Numbered from the stretch's first letter, positions 1 through 7,863 are shown. The stretch is 8,945 nt of DNA from CAYZBM01 sp964476705 (GCA_964476705.1 CAYZBM010000077.1:1-8945); one strand, 5' to 3'. Notes: generated by a model from the letters alone, not told the origin. Numbers and translations: made by a program.

Positions 1-12
1 CCAATAACGTCA

Positions 13-98
13 TCCTGGCCTTAGATTTTCTTAAAATATCAACAACTTATTATTTATAAAAATTTTGATATTTTAATAGAAAAGCTAAAGAGCCAGGA
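13..98. repeat. Long imperfect hairpin
   Basis: Arms 13-42 and 65-98 are imperfect reverse complements about 30 bases long. They match at TCCTGGC/GCCAGGA on the outside and at AAAATATCAA/TTGATATTTT on the inside, with a few small bulges between. The loop (43-64) is AT-only apart from two C residues. It could fold as RNA on either strand. It has no adjacent T-run that would make it a simple terminator. Confidence 0.6.
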
Positions 99-157
99 CC
101 CATTTTTAGTATATCGGCTTCTATAGTATTTCATGATTGAAATGACCTATATTATGG

Positions 158-206
158 ATCCTGAAAAAAACATAAATAGTATTATAAGTATATGTTTTTT
201 CAGGAT
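158..206. repeat. Inverted repeat, 16-17 base arms
   Basis: The left arm (158-174) is ATCCTG, seven A, CATA. The right arm (191-206) is TATG, six T, CAGGAT. They are reverse complements except for one extra A on the left. The 16-base loop (175-190) contains the sequence repeated in inverted form at 522-536. The ATCCTGAAA edge recalls palindromic intergenic repeats of Rickettsiales genomes, which I could not verify. Confidence 0.6.
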
Positions 207-219
207 ATGTAGCATCATA

Positions 220-259
220 GAAATAATTTAATAATTATTGATTAGAGGTAAATTATTTC
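220..259. repeat. Perfect 11-base inverted repeat
   Basis: GAAATAATTTA (220-230) is the exact reverse complement of TAAATTATTTC (249-259), separated by an 18-base spacer. The 10-base palindrome TACTATAGTA follows at 266-275. AT-rich arms of this length can arise by chance, so function is unproven. Confidence 0.45.
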
Positions 260-314
260 TTGATCTACTATAGTAATTTATAACCTAAAAGGTAAGACAA
301 GCAAAAGTAAAATG

Positions 315-335
315 ATAAAAAATGAGATTTTTTAT
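315..335. repeat. Short perfect hairpin, 9-base stem
   Basis: ATAAAAAAT (315-323) pairs exactly with ATTTTTTAT (327-335) across a 3-base GAG loop. The stem has no G-C pair and would be weak as RNA. It lies inside the composite repeat region. Confidence 0.35.
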
Positions 336-412
336 GGAAGGTATTTTATGCCCTTTAATCATTAGCGAACATATAATTAACAGTTTAACTAAAAATGGGT
401 CACGGTGCCCTC

Positions 413-447
413 CTTTATCCTACGAAATATAAAATTTCGGGATAAAG
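413..447. repeat. Strong hairpin with two-base bulge
   Basis: The left arm CTTTATCC-TACGAAAT (413-428) pairs with ATTTCG-GGATAAAG (434-447). All bases of the right arm pair, and TA at 421-422 is left as a bulge. The loop is five bases (429-433). It is the best-formed hairpin of the region and makes up most of the right end of the composite element. On neither strand is it followed by the T-run of an intrinsic terminator. Confidence 0.6.
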
Positions 448-616
448 TGGAAGCGTGATGACGGAGAGTGGGGCTTTTTACGGCGAGAAGAGTGGTAATT
501 CAAAAAGTGTGGGGTACTATGACTTATAATACTATTTTATGTTTACTGAAGGCTTCAAAAATACATTCATTTCAATTAAGAAATACTATACTTTGTTCTA
601 AGCCCATAAAAATACT

Positions 617-907
617 TTAGTGTAGTCCTATTTTAATTATTGTGCCTAAGATTAGAGTTGATGCTCCTATAATTATTCCGCCTATTTTAATTATTATATC
701 CTTCTCCATGGATTTCATTTCTATTTCCATTTTATCTATTCTGGTATCTAATCTTTGTTCTAAATTAAGCAGATCAGTTTTAGTAGCTATATTATTTTCA
801 AAAAGATTATACATAGCTAGAGCATGAGCATCAGCTTGTTTTTTTTCAACACCGGCTTCTTGTAATTTATTTGAATAATCTAAACTGTTAAAAATTACTG
901 ATTTCAT
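617..907 (-). CDS. Small coiled-coil, membrane-anchored protein (DUF1640/CCDC90-like), copy 1
   Basis: This 96-residue protein has three parts. The N-terminal module (about 1-45) includes DYSNKLQEAGVEKKQADAHA and NNIATKTDL, which match the pattern of the DUF1640/CCDC90 family. Next comes a charged, heptad-like coiled coil (about 44-70). A hydrophobic, glycine-containing helix (about 71-93) ends three residues before the C-terminus. Family members are thought to oligomerise through the coiled coil and sit in the membrane; the bacterial role is unknown. Mitochondrial MCUR1/CCDC90 proteins are the eukaryotic relatives. It lies nine bases downstream of its near-twin at 917-1186. No good ribosome site precedes its ATG, so coupled translation is plausible. 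Its coiled coil is seven residues longer than the twin's. The family call rests on remembered motifs and is fairly confident. Confidence 0.85.
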   Translation of the reverse strand: MKSVIFNSLDYSNKLQEAGVEKKQADAHALAMYNLFENNIATKTDLLNLEQRLDTRIDKMEIEMKSMEKDIIIKIGGIIIGASTLILGTIIKIGLH

Positions 908-916
908 AATAATATT

Positions 917-1186
917 TTAGTGTAGTCCTATTTTAATTATTGTGCCTAAGATTAGAGTTGATGCTCCTATAATTATTCCGCCTATTTTAATTATTATATC
1001 TTTTTCCATTGATTTCATTTCAGCGGTAAGCCTTTCATCGAGCTTATTTAAATCAGTTTTAGTAGCTATATTATTTTCAAAAAGATCGTACATAGCTAGA
1101 GCATGAGCATCAGCTTGTTTTTTTTCAACACCTGCTTCTTGTAATTTATTTGAATAATCTAAACTATTGAAAATTACCGCTCTCAT
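917..1186 (-). CDS. Small coiled-coil, membrane-anchored protein (DUF1640/CCDC90-like), copy 2
   Basis: This 89-residue paralogue of the gene at 617-907 is the upstream member of the pair. Residues 4-46 are identical to the neighbour except Asp for Asn at position 34. The last 34 residues (from EMKSMEKD through the membrane helix) are also identical. The central linker (about 47-55) differs and is seven residues shorter. The start is supported by AAGGGG on the minus strand (complement at 1197-1202), ten bases before the ATG, and by a candidate promoter at 1225-1253. Topology should be a cytoplasmic N-terminal coiled coil with a C-terminal tail anchor. The identical ends and different middle suggest recent duplication or gene conversion. 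Function is unknown. Confidence 0.85.
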   Translation of the reverse strand: MRAVIFNSLDYSNKLQEAGVEKKQADAHALAMYDLFENNIATKTDLNKLDERLTAEMKSMEKDIIIKIGGIIIGASTLILGTIIKIGLH

Positions 1187-1224
1187 TGGGCGATTACCCC
1201 TTTTTGTATTTTATCGCACATTCA

Positions 1225-1253
1225 AATATAGCAATGACAATGCAACATGTCTA
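1225..1253 (-). promoter_or_regulatory. Candidate sigma70-type promoter for the duplicated pair
   Basis: On the minus strand TAGACA (complement at 1248-1253) is followed by a 17-base spacer and TATATT (complement at 1225-1230). The bases TGC immediately before the -10 box give an extended -10. Both boxes match consensus at five of six positions. Transcription would start near 1218 and leave a leader of about 30 bases holding the AAGGGG ribosome site. This is the best promoter I see in the window. Confidence 0.55.
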
Positions 1254-1281
1254 GATAAAAAATAATCTTCTGCGATTATTT
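1253..1281 (-). terminator. Probable weak intrinsic terminator after the receptor gene
   Basis: Read on the minus strand, an eight-base perfect stem (AAATAATC with GATTATTT, + positions 1260-1267 and 1274-1281) closes a six-base loop and runs into further T residues. It lies 19 bases past the stop of the gene ending at 1300 and just before the promoter of the next gene, where a terminator is expected. The stem has few G-C pairs, so efficiency may be modest. Confidence 0.45.
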
Positions 1282-1299
1282 AATAATGCTATTTTTACA

Positions 1300-3078
1300 T
1301 TATTCTGCGGTAGCAAAAAAAGTTTTAATCTCTTTATTTAAACCGCTAACTTGATCGGAAATTTTATTTAAGGAAGATAGAGCATTATTGGAATATTTAG
1401 TAATTTCATCGGCAGCATTAAAAATATCCAGATTATTTTCAACTGGAGTTACGTTTTTAAAATTTTGCTCACTATCAGTTTGATATAATTTTATGGTACT
1501 ATAAATTCCTGACATTTGTTGTTTTAGTTTATTTACCGATAATTTAATATTATGCACAGTATTATTAACCGAACCTGAAGCTTCATGAATATGTTTCATT
1601 TGAAGATTCAGTTCATCAACAGCTCTTTTAGTTTTAAAGGCAATTAATCTTATTTCTGAAGCAAGAGACGAGAAATCAAGTTCTTGCCCTTTATTTTTAG
1701 CTACTTCAACTACAGTATTTAAGGCTAATAAATTAATTTGCTTAGTTAAATCATTAGCAATACTCATAGCATTTTCTAAATGTTCCGTACGACTAATTAG
1801 AATGTTATTTGATTGTCCGGCATTATTAGTTTCATCAATAGTTTTTCTGATTATATTTTCGCTATCTAAAGCAAGATTAGCTAAACGCTCAAGATCAATA
1901 ATGTTTTTAAGTACATTGCCATTCTCAGGAATATTAAGTTGTTGACTTTCATTGTTAGCTTTAAGTTTTAATGCGTCGATAGTTGTTTGTCTTAAAACTT
2001 CTATTTCGCTATAAAGTGATTCTAAATTATTAGCGAAATTTTTTAAGACATCTTCAGTTTTATTTTTAAAATCATAGAATTTTTCTTTAAGCAAATTGTT
2101 AGCAAAAGTTTCTCTTGGATTTATAGCGGAGTTTTTTTCAGTAATAAGAGTAGGTCTAGTTGATTCTGTTTTTTCTACTACTGAAATATTTTTAAAGAAC
2201 TTAAGAAGAAATCTATTTTCAAATAAAATACCAATTAATGATAAAGCTAATATTATAAAACCTCCAGCATAAGTTATTTTTTGCCATACTGGATTAATTA
2301 AATTTATAAACTGAAATTGCGGTAATGGATCTGCTGCGGTTATAGACCAAGGATTACCAAGTATTTCAAGATAAGCCGCATTGATGGTGCTACTGCTATT
2401 AATATCTTTATTACTTAAGGATAAAATTATTGACTCATCATCAACTTTTAATAAATCATCTATTTTTTTTCTATTTATTAAAGCTACTAAATAACCAGAA
2501 GGTTCTGCTTTTTTTCCAATTTTTCTTAAGATTATTTGCCCATCAGAAACAATTTTAACCTCTTTTATTTTATTATATAAGTCATTTATTTCATTATTAG
2601 TTTTAATGGTTATATCTTTTTTATTTGTAGCAGAATAAATGATATTACCATCTTTATCTAGTAATAAAAGATCGGTATAATTTTTAGTATTTAGAAAGGA
2701 TTTAAACCATATATTATATTTTTTGTGTGTAGGAGTTAATATGGCGTTAGTTTGAGTATTTCCGGTTGTTAGATCGTTGACATTGTTGGATATATTTTGA
2801 CTTTCAGACTTAAGCATTTCTAGTCCAGATTTTATTTCTGGGGCTGATGCTATATTGTCGATATTTTCTTTAATATTTGCGAAATGTTGCTCGAGTATAT
2901 TTTTCTTTTCTAATAGAACTGAATTTACATATTGTTTTTCCCTTATATCATTATACCATTTTAGATAATAGAAACTACTACAAATCGTTGATAAGGCGCA
3001 GATTAATAACAAAGTTGCGATTAATAAAGATGATTTAAAAACAGTGCGTTCTGCCAGTTTTTTTTGTGATATGTCCAT
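1300..3078 (-). CDS. Two-helix membrane sensor with degenerate methyl-accepting chemotaxis domain
   Basis: This 592-residue protein has a membrane helix at about 16-38, an extracytoplasmic sensor region (about 40-265), a second helix (about 269-289) and a long helical cytoplasmic part. The sensor contains DLLLLDKDGNIIYSATNKKD (136-155), recalling the DxxGxIxYS core of Cache-like domains. The signalling hairpin is recognisable at 449-479: NLLALN, then an ungapped counterpart of the MCP tip, then LASEIRLIAFKTK. Key tip residues are changed: canonical EAARAGEQGRGF reads EVAKNKGQELDF. No HAMP domain is evident between the second helix and the coiled coil. MCPs relay signals to CheA through CheW; the altered tip argues against normal coupling. 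No chemotaxis gene is nearby. It has its own candidate promoter (3138-3166) and probable terminator (1253-1281). The family assignment is fairly sure, the function is not. Confidence 0.8.
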   Translation of the reverse strand: MDISQKKLAERTVFKSSLLIATLLLICALSTICSSFYYLKWYNDIREKQYVNSVLLEKKNILEQHFANIKENIDNIASAPEIKSGLEMLKSESQNISNNVNDLTTGNTQTNAILTPTHKKYNIWFKSFLNTKNYTDLLLLDKDGNIIYSATNKKDITIKTNNEINDLYNKIKEVKIVSDGQIILRKIGKKAEPSGYLVALINRKKIDDLLKVDDESIILSLSNKDINSSSTINAAYLEILGNPWSITAADPLPQFQFINLINPVWQKITYAGGFIILALSLIGILFENRFLLKFFKNISVVEKTESTRPTLITEKNSAINPRETFANNLLKEKFYDFKNKTEDVLKNFANNLESLYSEIEVLRQTTIDALKLKANNESQQLNIPENGNVLKNIIDLERLANLALDSENIIRKTIDETNNAGQSNNILISRTEHLENAMSIANDLTKQINLLALNTVVEVAKNKGQELDFSSLASEIRLIAFKTKRAVDELNLQMKHIHEASGSVNNTVHNIKLSVNKLKQQMSGIYSTIKLYQTDSEQNFKNVTPVENNLDIFNAADEITKYSNNALSSLNKISDQVSGLNKEIKTFFATAE

Positions 3079-3137
3079 AAGCTTATCTTGATAAATTTTG
3101 CTATTTTGTTTTTAAGGAAAAACAACTAATAATCACC

Positions 3138-3166
3138 AATATACATTATGGCTAAAAACAAAACAA
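3138..3166 (-). promoter_or_regulatory. Candidate promoter for the chemoreceptor-like gene
   Basis: On the minus strand TTGTTT (complement at 3161-3166), a 17-base spacer and TATATT (complement at 3138-3143) resemble a sigma70 promoter, with three and five of six matches. Transcription would begin near 3131, about 50 bases before the ATG at 3078. In DNA this AT-rich, chance matches are common. Confidence 0.35.
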
Positions 3167-3231
3167 CTTTGATTTCATTTTGCCTTATTTTATGATGTTA
3201 CTTGCAATCATAAATAAATATATATATCTAA

Positions 3232-3259
3232 TTGTTGTAGATCATAGATTTATTATACT
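3232..3259 (+). promoter_or_regulatory. Candidate promoter for the ABC-transporter operon
   Basis: TTGTTG (3232-3237), a 16-base spacer and TATACT (3254-3259) lie just ahead of the first operon gene. A start near 3266 would leave a very short leader containing TAGGT (3269-3273), a plausible ribosome site for the ATG at 3279. The -35 match is weak, and the surrounding AT-rich stretch offers other options. Confidence 0.3.
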
Positions 3260-3278
3260 GTTATTATGTAGGTATGTT

Positions 3279-4019
3279 ATGGCAGTTTTAGTTGCAGAAA
3301 ATATTTCCAAATCTTTTGGTAAATTTAAAGCTGTAGATAAAATCAGTTTTAAAATTAATAAAGGTGAAATTTTAGCATTTTTAGGTCCTAATGGTGCTGG
3401 TAAAACTACGACCATGCGAATGGTCACAGGCTATTTAACTCCTGATCAAGGCAATGTTTTAATTTGTGATTATAATCTATACAATGATCCTATAAAGGCT
3501 AAAAATTTTATTGGTTATTTACCAGAAACCGGTGCGCTTTATACTGATATGCTAGTTATTGATTTTTTAAAATTTATTACTGAAGTTAGAATAAAAGATA
3601 AAAATATTAGAAAATCTCGAATTGATTATGTCATTAGTAAGCTAGAATTAAATTTAGTTTTAAATAAGGTAATAGAAGATCTATCTAAGGGTTTTAAACG
3701 AAGAGTGGCACTAGCTAGTGCTTTAATTCATGATCCACTATTATTAGTTCTAGATGAACCCACCGATGGGCTTGATCCTAACCAAAAATTTGAAGTTCAA
3801 GAATTAATTAAAAATATTGCTAAAGATAAAGCCATAATAATATCGACTCATATTTTAGATGAAGTGGAAAATATTTGTAAACAGGCCATCATTATTAATA
3901 ATGGTAAGTTAATATTAGAAGGCAATATTAAGGAATTAATTGTTAATAATAAAGCTAATAATTTGACAGAATTATTTCGTTTAGTTACCAATAATCAACA
4001 AGAAATCAAAAAGTATTAA
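3279..4019 (+). CDS. ABC transporter ATP-binding protein (GldA-type)
   Basis: This 246-residue cytoplasmic ATPase would energise the permease encoded next. Visible motifs are the Walker A GPNGAGKT (35-42), a Q-loop region YLPETGALYTDM (80-91) in the style of GldA-like ATPases, the signature LSKGF (135-139), the Walker B LLVLDEP with D-loop GLDP (155-167), and the switch histidine in STHILDE (189-195). I chose the ATG at 3279 because MAVLVAENISKSFGKFKAVD is the normal beginning of this family and TAGGT precedes it. The frame is open 33 codons further up to a TTG, but that extension is hydrophobic and unlike an ABC ATPase. The next gene follows after four bases, and the whole set (permease, GldG-like, DUF4340) matches the gld-type transporter arrangement. 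The substrate is unknown. Confidence 0.93.
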   Translation: MAVLVAENISKSFGKFKAVDKISFKINKGEILAFLGPNGAGKTTTMRMVTGYLTPDQGNVLICDYNLYNDPIKAKNFIGYLPETGALYTDMLVIDFLKFITEVRIKDKNIRKSRIDYVISKLELNLVLNKVIEDLSKGFKRRVALASALIHDPLLLVLDEPTDGLDPNQKFEVQELIKNIAKDKAIIISTHILDEVENICKQAIIINNGKLILEGNIKELIVNNKANNLTELFRLVTNNQQEIKKY

Positions 4020-4023
4020 TTTT

Positions 4024-4761
4024 ATGAATTTTGCTAATTTTGTAATATTTAAGCGAGAATTAAAAGCTTATTTTGAAACACCAGTTGCTTTTGTCTTTAT
4101 GACAATTTATCTGTTTTTGAGTGCAATTTTAACTTTCTATGTCGGTAATTTTTACGAGATGGGTCATGCAGACCTAGAAGCCTTTTTTAGTTGGCAACCT
4201 TGGTTATATTTGTTTTTAATGCCGGCAATTTCAATGAGATTATGGGCAGAAGAAAAACGCTCTGGTACTTTTGAATTATTAATGACATTACCAATTAAAC
4301 CTTATTATTTAGTAATAATTAAACATTTAGCTGCGCTTAGTTTTGCAATTATTTGTCTAATATTTACCTTCCCAATTTGGCTAACGGTAAATTATTTAGG
4401 TGAACCGGATAATGGTGTTATTATTGCTTCTTATTTTGCTTGTATTTTATTAGCTGCTTGTTTTTTGAGTTTAGGAGAATGTGTTTCAGTTTTTACTAAA
4501 AACCAAGTTATTGCTTATGTTGTTAGTATTACAATTTGTTTTTTATTTATGGTTAGTGGTTTTCCTCTAGTTATAAATTTCTTTATTTCTTTAGGTCTTC
4601 CGCAATTTATTATCGATACAATTAGTAGTTTTAGTCTTACTGCAGCTTTTGAAGATATGAGTCGAGGTGTTATTAATTTGCAGCATATATTTTATGTAGT
4701 AACCCTAACAATCAGCGCCTATATCATAAATATTGCAGCTATATTATATAGGAGAAGATAG
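4024..4761 (+). CDS. ABC transporter permease (GldF-type, ABC-2 family)
   Basis: This 245-residue integral membrane protein has about six hydrophobic helices (near 21-41, 56-75, 97-122, 131-152, 161-183, 220-240). Family hallmarks are the N-terminal KRELKAYFETPVAF, the segment MRLWAEEKRSGTFELLMTLP (71-90) and SLTAAFEDMSRGVINL (204-219) before the last helix. These match GldF-like ABC-2 permeases that pair with a GldA-like ATPase and a GldG-like auxiliary protein. The ATG lies four bases after the ATPase stop with no strong ribosome site of its own, which suggests translational coupling. The end carries AGGAG that serves the next gene. In Bacteroidota GldF belongs to the gliding machinery. Elsewhere its homologues have no settled substrate, so a transport or envelope role is inferred. 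Confidence 0.92.
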   Translation: MNFANFVIFKRELKAYFETPVAFVFMTIYLFLSAILTFYVGNFYEMGHADLEAFFSWQPWLYLFLMPAISMRLWAEEKRSGTFELLMTLPIKPYYLVIIKHLAALSFAIICLIFTFPIWLTVNYLGEPDNGVIIASYFACILLAACFLSLGECVSVFTKNQVIAYVVSITICFLFMVSGFPLVINFFISLGLPQFIIDTISSFSLTAAFEDMSRGVINLQHIFYVVTLTISAYIINIAAILYRRR

Positions 4762-4763
4762 GA

Positions 4764-6575
4764 ATGATCAGGAATAAATTTTTATTTATAGTATTAGTAA
4801 CGTTTAGTGTTTTCTTTTCTTTAAATATAGTAGCTAATATTATTTTATCTAAATATAAATTTGATTTTACAAATGATAAAAGATTTACTTTATCTGACGC
4901 CAGCCTAAATTTAGTAAGTAAAATAAATGAGCCTATTACCTTTAAGTTCTTTTTTTCTAGTAATACGGCAAGTGGTTTGCCATTTTTAAAAAATTATGCG
5001 GCGAGAATTAAAAATTTATTAGTTGAATATGCCAATAATTCTAAGGGTAAAATCAAACTACAAATTATCGATCCGCTCCCTTTTTCTGATATGGAAGAAA
5101 AGGCTGTGTCTTACGGAATTAAAGCAGTTCCTATTGATCAAAATGGTAATAAAGTTTATTTAGGTCTAGCGGCAAGCGATACTATAGATAATATTAGAAC
5201 CATTCCGGTATTTACTCCCGAGCGAGAAAAATTTACCGAATATGAAGTAAGTCGGATTATTTATGATTTAAATAATAGAAAAAAACATACAATAGGAGTT
5301 TTAAGTAGTCTGCCAATTGGTGAGCAAAGTTTATTTGGCCTACCTGGTTTAAAAGCTAGTAGAGCCTGGATAGTAATGCAGCAAGTTGCGCAAATTTTTA
5401 ATGTTAAGATAATAAACAGCGAAGAAGCTAGAATACCGGCCGATATAGATGTATTAATGGTTGTACAACCTAATGAAAAATTTAAAAATGAAATTTTTGA
5501 ATCTATAGATAAATTTGTTTTATCTGGAAAACCTGCTTTGTTTTTCTTAGATAATTATCCAGAATTTTTAGGAAATAATAAAAATAAAGATACTAGTTAT
5601 GACGTACGGATAGATCCCTTACTTCATAATTGGGGTATAAATATTACAAGGCAAAAAATTGTTGCTGACAGATTTGCCGCCCGTAAAATTGAAGATAAAG
5701 AAATAAAATCGCAAGTAGATTATATTGCCTGGCTTAATTTAAAAAATGCTAATTTAAATAGCGATGATATAACAACTTCTTCTTTAAAAGAAATTAATAT
5801 AAATACCGCGGGCTCTATAGAAAATTTACCCAATAACCATCTTGAGTTTGTACCTCTAATTAAAACTAGTAATAATTCAGGTCTTATGGAGCTTATAACT
5901 ATAAGAGGTGAGCGAGATCCAAATGAGGCTTTAAATCTTTTTCATTCAGACAATAAATCATATATTTTAGCCGCAAGAAGTACAGGAATGGCAAAAAGTA
6001 GTTTTATGCCTAATCAAACTGGTAATATTAATATTGTTGTGGTTGCAGATAGCGATTTACTTCGTGATGAAGTTTGGTCAACAAATCAGATTTTTGATAA
6101 TTATCAATTAGTAAAACCAATAGCGGATAACTCAGCTTTTGTAGTAAATATGTTAGAGAATTTATCTGGAGGTTCTGATCTTATTGCGCTTAGGGGGCGG
6201 GGGGCACAAAGCAAAAATTTTAGCTTAGTTGATAAAATTAAAAAACAAGCTGAAGAAAAATTTATCAAAAGACAAACAGAGCTGCAAGATAAATTAAGAT
6301 TAACCGAGCATAAATTAAAAGCATTACAAGAAGCTGCTAAAACCCAAGATGGTAACGCGATACTTTATAAAGAAGAGCAAAGGCAAGAAATTCAGAATTT
6401 TAGCAGTCAAATGACCCTGCTTAAAAAAGATTTATGGCAGGTCCAAAAAGAATTATATTATGATATAGAATTATTGGGTAAAAAAATTAAGCTAATTAAC
6501 ATAATATTTTGTCCATTATTAGTAGGACTGGTAGGATTATTGTGGTTTATTTATCGGATGAAAAAGAGCAAGTAA
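4764..6575 (+). CDS. GldG-like auxiliary component of the ABC transporter
   Basis: This 603-residue protein is anchored at both ends, by helices at about 7-29 and 577-597. The family signature FTNDKRFTLSDASLNLVSKI (35-54) follows the first helix. A Rossmann-like region continues (PITFKFFFSS, then HTIGVLSS and DIDVLMVVQP), as in the ABC-type auxiliary (GldG/IFT52-like) family. The late segment LIALRGRGAQSKNF (473-486) fits the conserved LRxRG motif of GldG proteins. It is encoded by a G-rich patch (6193-6204) that stands out in this DNA. A charged coiled coil (about 488-570) precedes the C-terminal helix. Most of the protein should lie outside the inner membrane, forming a complex with the permease. 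AGGAG at 4750-4754 is well spaced for the ATG at 4764, two bases after the permease stop. Confidence 0.9.
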   Translation: MIRNKFLFIVLVTFSVFFSLNIVANIILSKYKFDFTNDKRFTLSDASLNLVSKINEPITFKFFFSSNTASGLPFLKNYAARIKNLLVEYANNSKGKIKLQIIDPLPFSDMEEKAVSYGIKAVPIDQNGNKVYLGLAASDTIDNIRTIPVFTPEREKFTEYEVSRIIYDLNNRKKHTIGVLSSLPIGEQSLFGLPGLKASRAWIVMQQVAQIFNVKIINSEEARIPADIDVLMVVQPNEKFKNEIFESIDKFVLSGKPALFFLDNYPEFLGNNKNKDTSYDVRIDPLLHNWGINITRQKIVADRFAARKIEDKEIKSQVDYIAWLNLKNANLNSDDITTSSLKEININTAGSIENLPNNHLEFVPLIKTSNNSGLMELITIRGERDPNEALNLFHSDNKSYILAARSTGMAKSSFMPNQTGNINIVVVADSDLLRDEVWSTNQIFDNYQLVKPIADNSAFVVNMLENLSGGSDLIALRGRGAQSKNFSLVDKIKKQAEEKFIKRQTELQDKLRLTEHKLKALQEAAKTQDGNAILYKEEQRQEIQNFSSQMTLLKKDLWQVQKELYYDIELLGKKIKLINIIFCPLLVGLVGLLWFIYRMKKSK

Positions 6576-6586
6576 AAATATTGGGT

Positions 6587-7174
6587 ATGAAAAAATATAA
6601 AATAAAATATATAATTATTGGTTTAATAGTTTTGAGTTCTATTACCTTGGCTTATATAGCAATAAGAGAAGAAAATAAATATTCACTTAATACAGAAAGT
6701 GAGGGAGTAGAAAATTTTATTCCTAATTTTCAAGATTTTTATAAAACCATAACTAATATTACAATTATACATGGTAATAAAAAAACAGATTTTGTTAAAA
6801 AAGCTGATAATTGGTTTAGTGGAAATGATAATAAAACAATCACTATTTATGGGATTTTTAATAGTTTAGCTGACTTAAAAATTATAGAAAAGAAAACTAA
6901 TGATAAGGCTAATTTTTCTAGTTTTTCACTGGATGAAAAAGCCCCAAGAATAATTCTCAAAGATATAAATAATCAGGTAAAATTAGATCTAGTATTAGGT
7001 AAGTTACAAAAAGCCTATGGTAGTATGGTGCTGCCTAATAATGGCTTTTATATAAGAAAATTTGATGAAAGTCAGGTTTATTTGGTTAAGTCGAGTTCTG
7101 ATATTAATATTGGTGAGTTCTTGCAAAAGAAGGAAGATTCTGCTAAAGAGACCAATAAAGCCTCAAGCAAGTGA
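6587..7174 (+). CDS. DUF4340 membrane-anchored protein
   Basis: This 195-residue protein has a short basic start, one membrane helix (about 8-26, IIIGLIVLSSITLAYIA) and an exported domain with the DUF4340 pattern. Elements seen are ITIIHGNKKTDFVKKADNWF, a segment resembling the family's LxxLKIIE (positions about 82-89), LDEKAPRIILKD, the LGK turn and a final VYLV beta strand. DUF4340 genes commonly follow gldG-like genes, and the product is thought to work with that complex outside the inner membrane. I place the start at 6587 (MKKYKIKYII), 11 bases past the preceding stop. The frame is open upstream to 6509, but those 26 codons overlap the previous gene and lack a signal-like start. The protein is shorter than many family members, which may contain two such domains. 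Confidence 0.82.
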   Translation: MKKYKIKYIIIGLIVLSSITLAYIAIREENKYSLNTESEGVENFIPNFQDFYKTITNITIIHGNKKTDFVKKADNWFSGNDNKTITIYGIFNSLADLKIIEKKTNDKANFSSFSLDEKAPRIILKDINNQVKLDLVLGKLQKAYGSMVLPNNGFYIRKFDESQVYLVKSSSDINIGEFLQKKEDSAKETNKASSK

Positions 7175-7191
7175 TAATCAAAGAGAATTTT

Positions 7192-7836
7192 ATGAATGAC
7201 CGGCCAAAACTAGATTTGAACACTCCAAATGGTGAGAAAAAAGTTTTATTACATAGTTGCTGTGCGCCATGCGCTGGTGAATTAATGGAAATTATGCAGG
7301 AAAATGGTCTGGAATTAACCATATTTTTCTATAATCCCAATATACATCCCAAAAAAGAATATGAAATTCGCAAAAATGAGAATATCCGTTTTGCTGAAAA
7401 ACTTGGCATAGAATTTGTTGACGCTGATTACGATGTTCAAAATTGGTTTACTAAGGCTAAACATCTTGAGCACGAGCCAGAAAGGGGAGTGAGATGTAGT
7501 ATGTGTTTTGATATGCGCTTTGTAAGATCGGCTGAATATGCAGCCGAGAACGGCTTTTCTTTATTTACTAGTTCCTTGGGGCTTTCAAGATGGAAAAATA
7601 TGGAGCAAATTAATCAATCCGGGTATTTTGCAGCTAACCATTTTCCAGGTCTTACCTATTGGGATTATAATTGGCGGAAAAATGGTGGTAGCGAAAGAAT
7701 GTATAAAATTGCCAAAAGAGAAAATTTCTATCAGCAACAATATTGTGGCTGTATTTACTCATTGCGTGATACCAATGACTGGCGAACCAAAAATGGCCGG
7801 GAAACTATAAATATTGGTGAAGATTTCTATTCTTAA
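7192..7836 (+). CDS. queH: Epoxyqueuosine reductase QueH
   Basis: This 214-residue enzyme reduces epoxyqueuosine to queuosine in tRNA, the last step of queuosine synthesis, as the cobalamin-independent alternative to QueG. The conserved iron-binding cysteine sets are present: HSCCAPC (22-27), CSMC (102-105) and YCGC (184-187). Also typical are FFYNPNIHPKKEYEIR (45-60) and the TSSLGLSRWKNMEQIN stretch (126-141). Length is normal for the family. I favour ATG 7192, preceded by AAGAGAA with a short spacer. A GTG at 7171 in the same frame overlaps the previous stop and would add seven residues. The gene is the last of the tight plus-strand set, 17 bases after the DUF4340 gene, so it is probably co-transcribed although biochemically unrelated. 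No other queuosine gene is in the window. Confidence 0.93.
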   Translation: MNDRPKLDLNTPNGEKKVLLHSCCAPCAGELMEIMQENGLELTIFFYNPNIHPKKEYEIRKNENIRFAEKLGIEFVDADYDVQNWFTKAKHLEHEPERGVRCSMCFDMRFVRSAEYAAENGFSLFTSSLGLSRWKNMEQINQSGYFAANHFPGLTYWDYNWRKNGGSERMYKIAKRENFYQQQYCGCIYSLRDTNDWRTKNGRETINIGEDFYS

Positions 7837-7847
7837 AGATGCGTTGG

Positions 7848-7863
7848 TGTTAATAAATTAACA
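7848..7863 (+). terminator. Weak AT-only palindrome after queH, possible terminator
   Basis: TGTTAAT and ATTAACA (7-base arms around AA) form a 16-base near-palindrome 11 bases after the queH stop, followed by a T-rich stretch with C interruptions. The stem has one G-C pair per arm and the loop would be tiny. Its position suits an operon end, but its strength as a terminator is doubtful. Confidence 0.25.

Larger units (their letters stand above)
8..463. repeat. Composite element with inverted hairpin-bearing ends (MITE-like)
   Basis: The left end (8-110) and right end (388-463) share an architecture in opposite orientation. Each has CGTCATC at its outer edge (8-14; complement at 457-463), then an internal hairpin, then GACCCATTTTTAGT at its inner edge (97-110; complement at 388-401). 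The hairpin arms between these anchors are not alike in sequence, so the ends are at best diverged relatives. The core (111-387) contains three more hairpins and no gene. I infer a non-autonomous miniature element or a pair of inverted palindromic repeats. No target-site duplication was recognised, so the true ends are uncertain. Confidence 0.4.
175..536. repeat. 15-base inverted pair spanning the left repeat region
   Basis: AATAGTATTATAAGT at 175-189 recurs as its exact reverse complement at 522-536. One copy lies in the loop of the 158-206 hairpin. The other lies outside the right end of the composite element, just before the 3' flank of the duplicated genes. The match is AT-rich but long enough to be worth noting as another layer of the mosaic. 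Confidence 0.4.
1..616. other. Gene-free, hairpin-rich intergenic stretch
   Basis: I find no convincing protein or RNA gene here. The longest ATG frame I noticed (from 334, about 32 codons) has no recognisable content. The stretch is dominated by inverted repeats: five hairpins (13-98, 158-206, 220-259, 315-335, 413-447), a 14-base perfect inverted pair (97-110 with 388-401) and a 15-base inverted pair (175-189 with 522-536). Positions 395-515 look richer in G and C than the surroundings, in a style resembling the palindromic intergenic repeats common in Rickettsiales genomes. That resemblance is from memory and not a database match. Positions 540-616 show no clear terminator for the minus-strand gene ending at 617. 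Confidence 0.6.
611..1186 (-). repeat. Tandem gene duplication (direct repeat of about 280-300 bases)
   Basis: Units 611-907 and 911-1186 are direct repeats. From 611 to 720 the match to 911-1020 is at an exact 300-base offset with very few differences, and it includes the few bases beyond the stop codon. The other half (about 775-907 against 1054-1186) matches at a 279-base offset. The 21-base difference falls wholly in the segment encoding the coiled-coil linker. The near-identity reaches synonymous and non-coding positions, so the duplication is recent or is kept uniform by conversion. Confidence 0.9.
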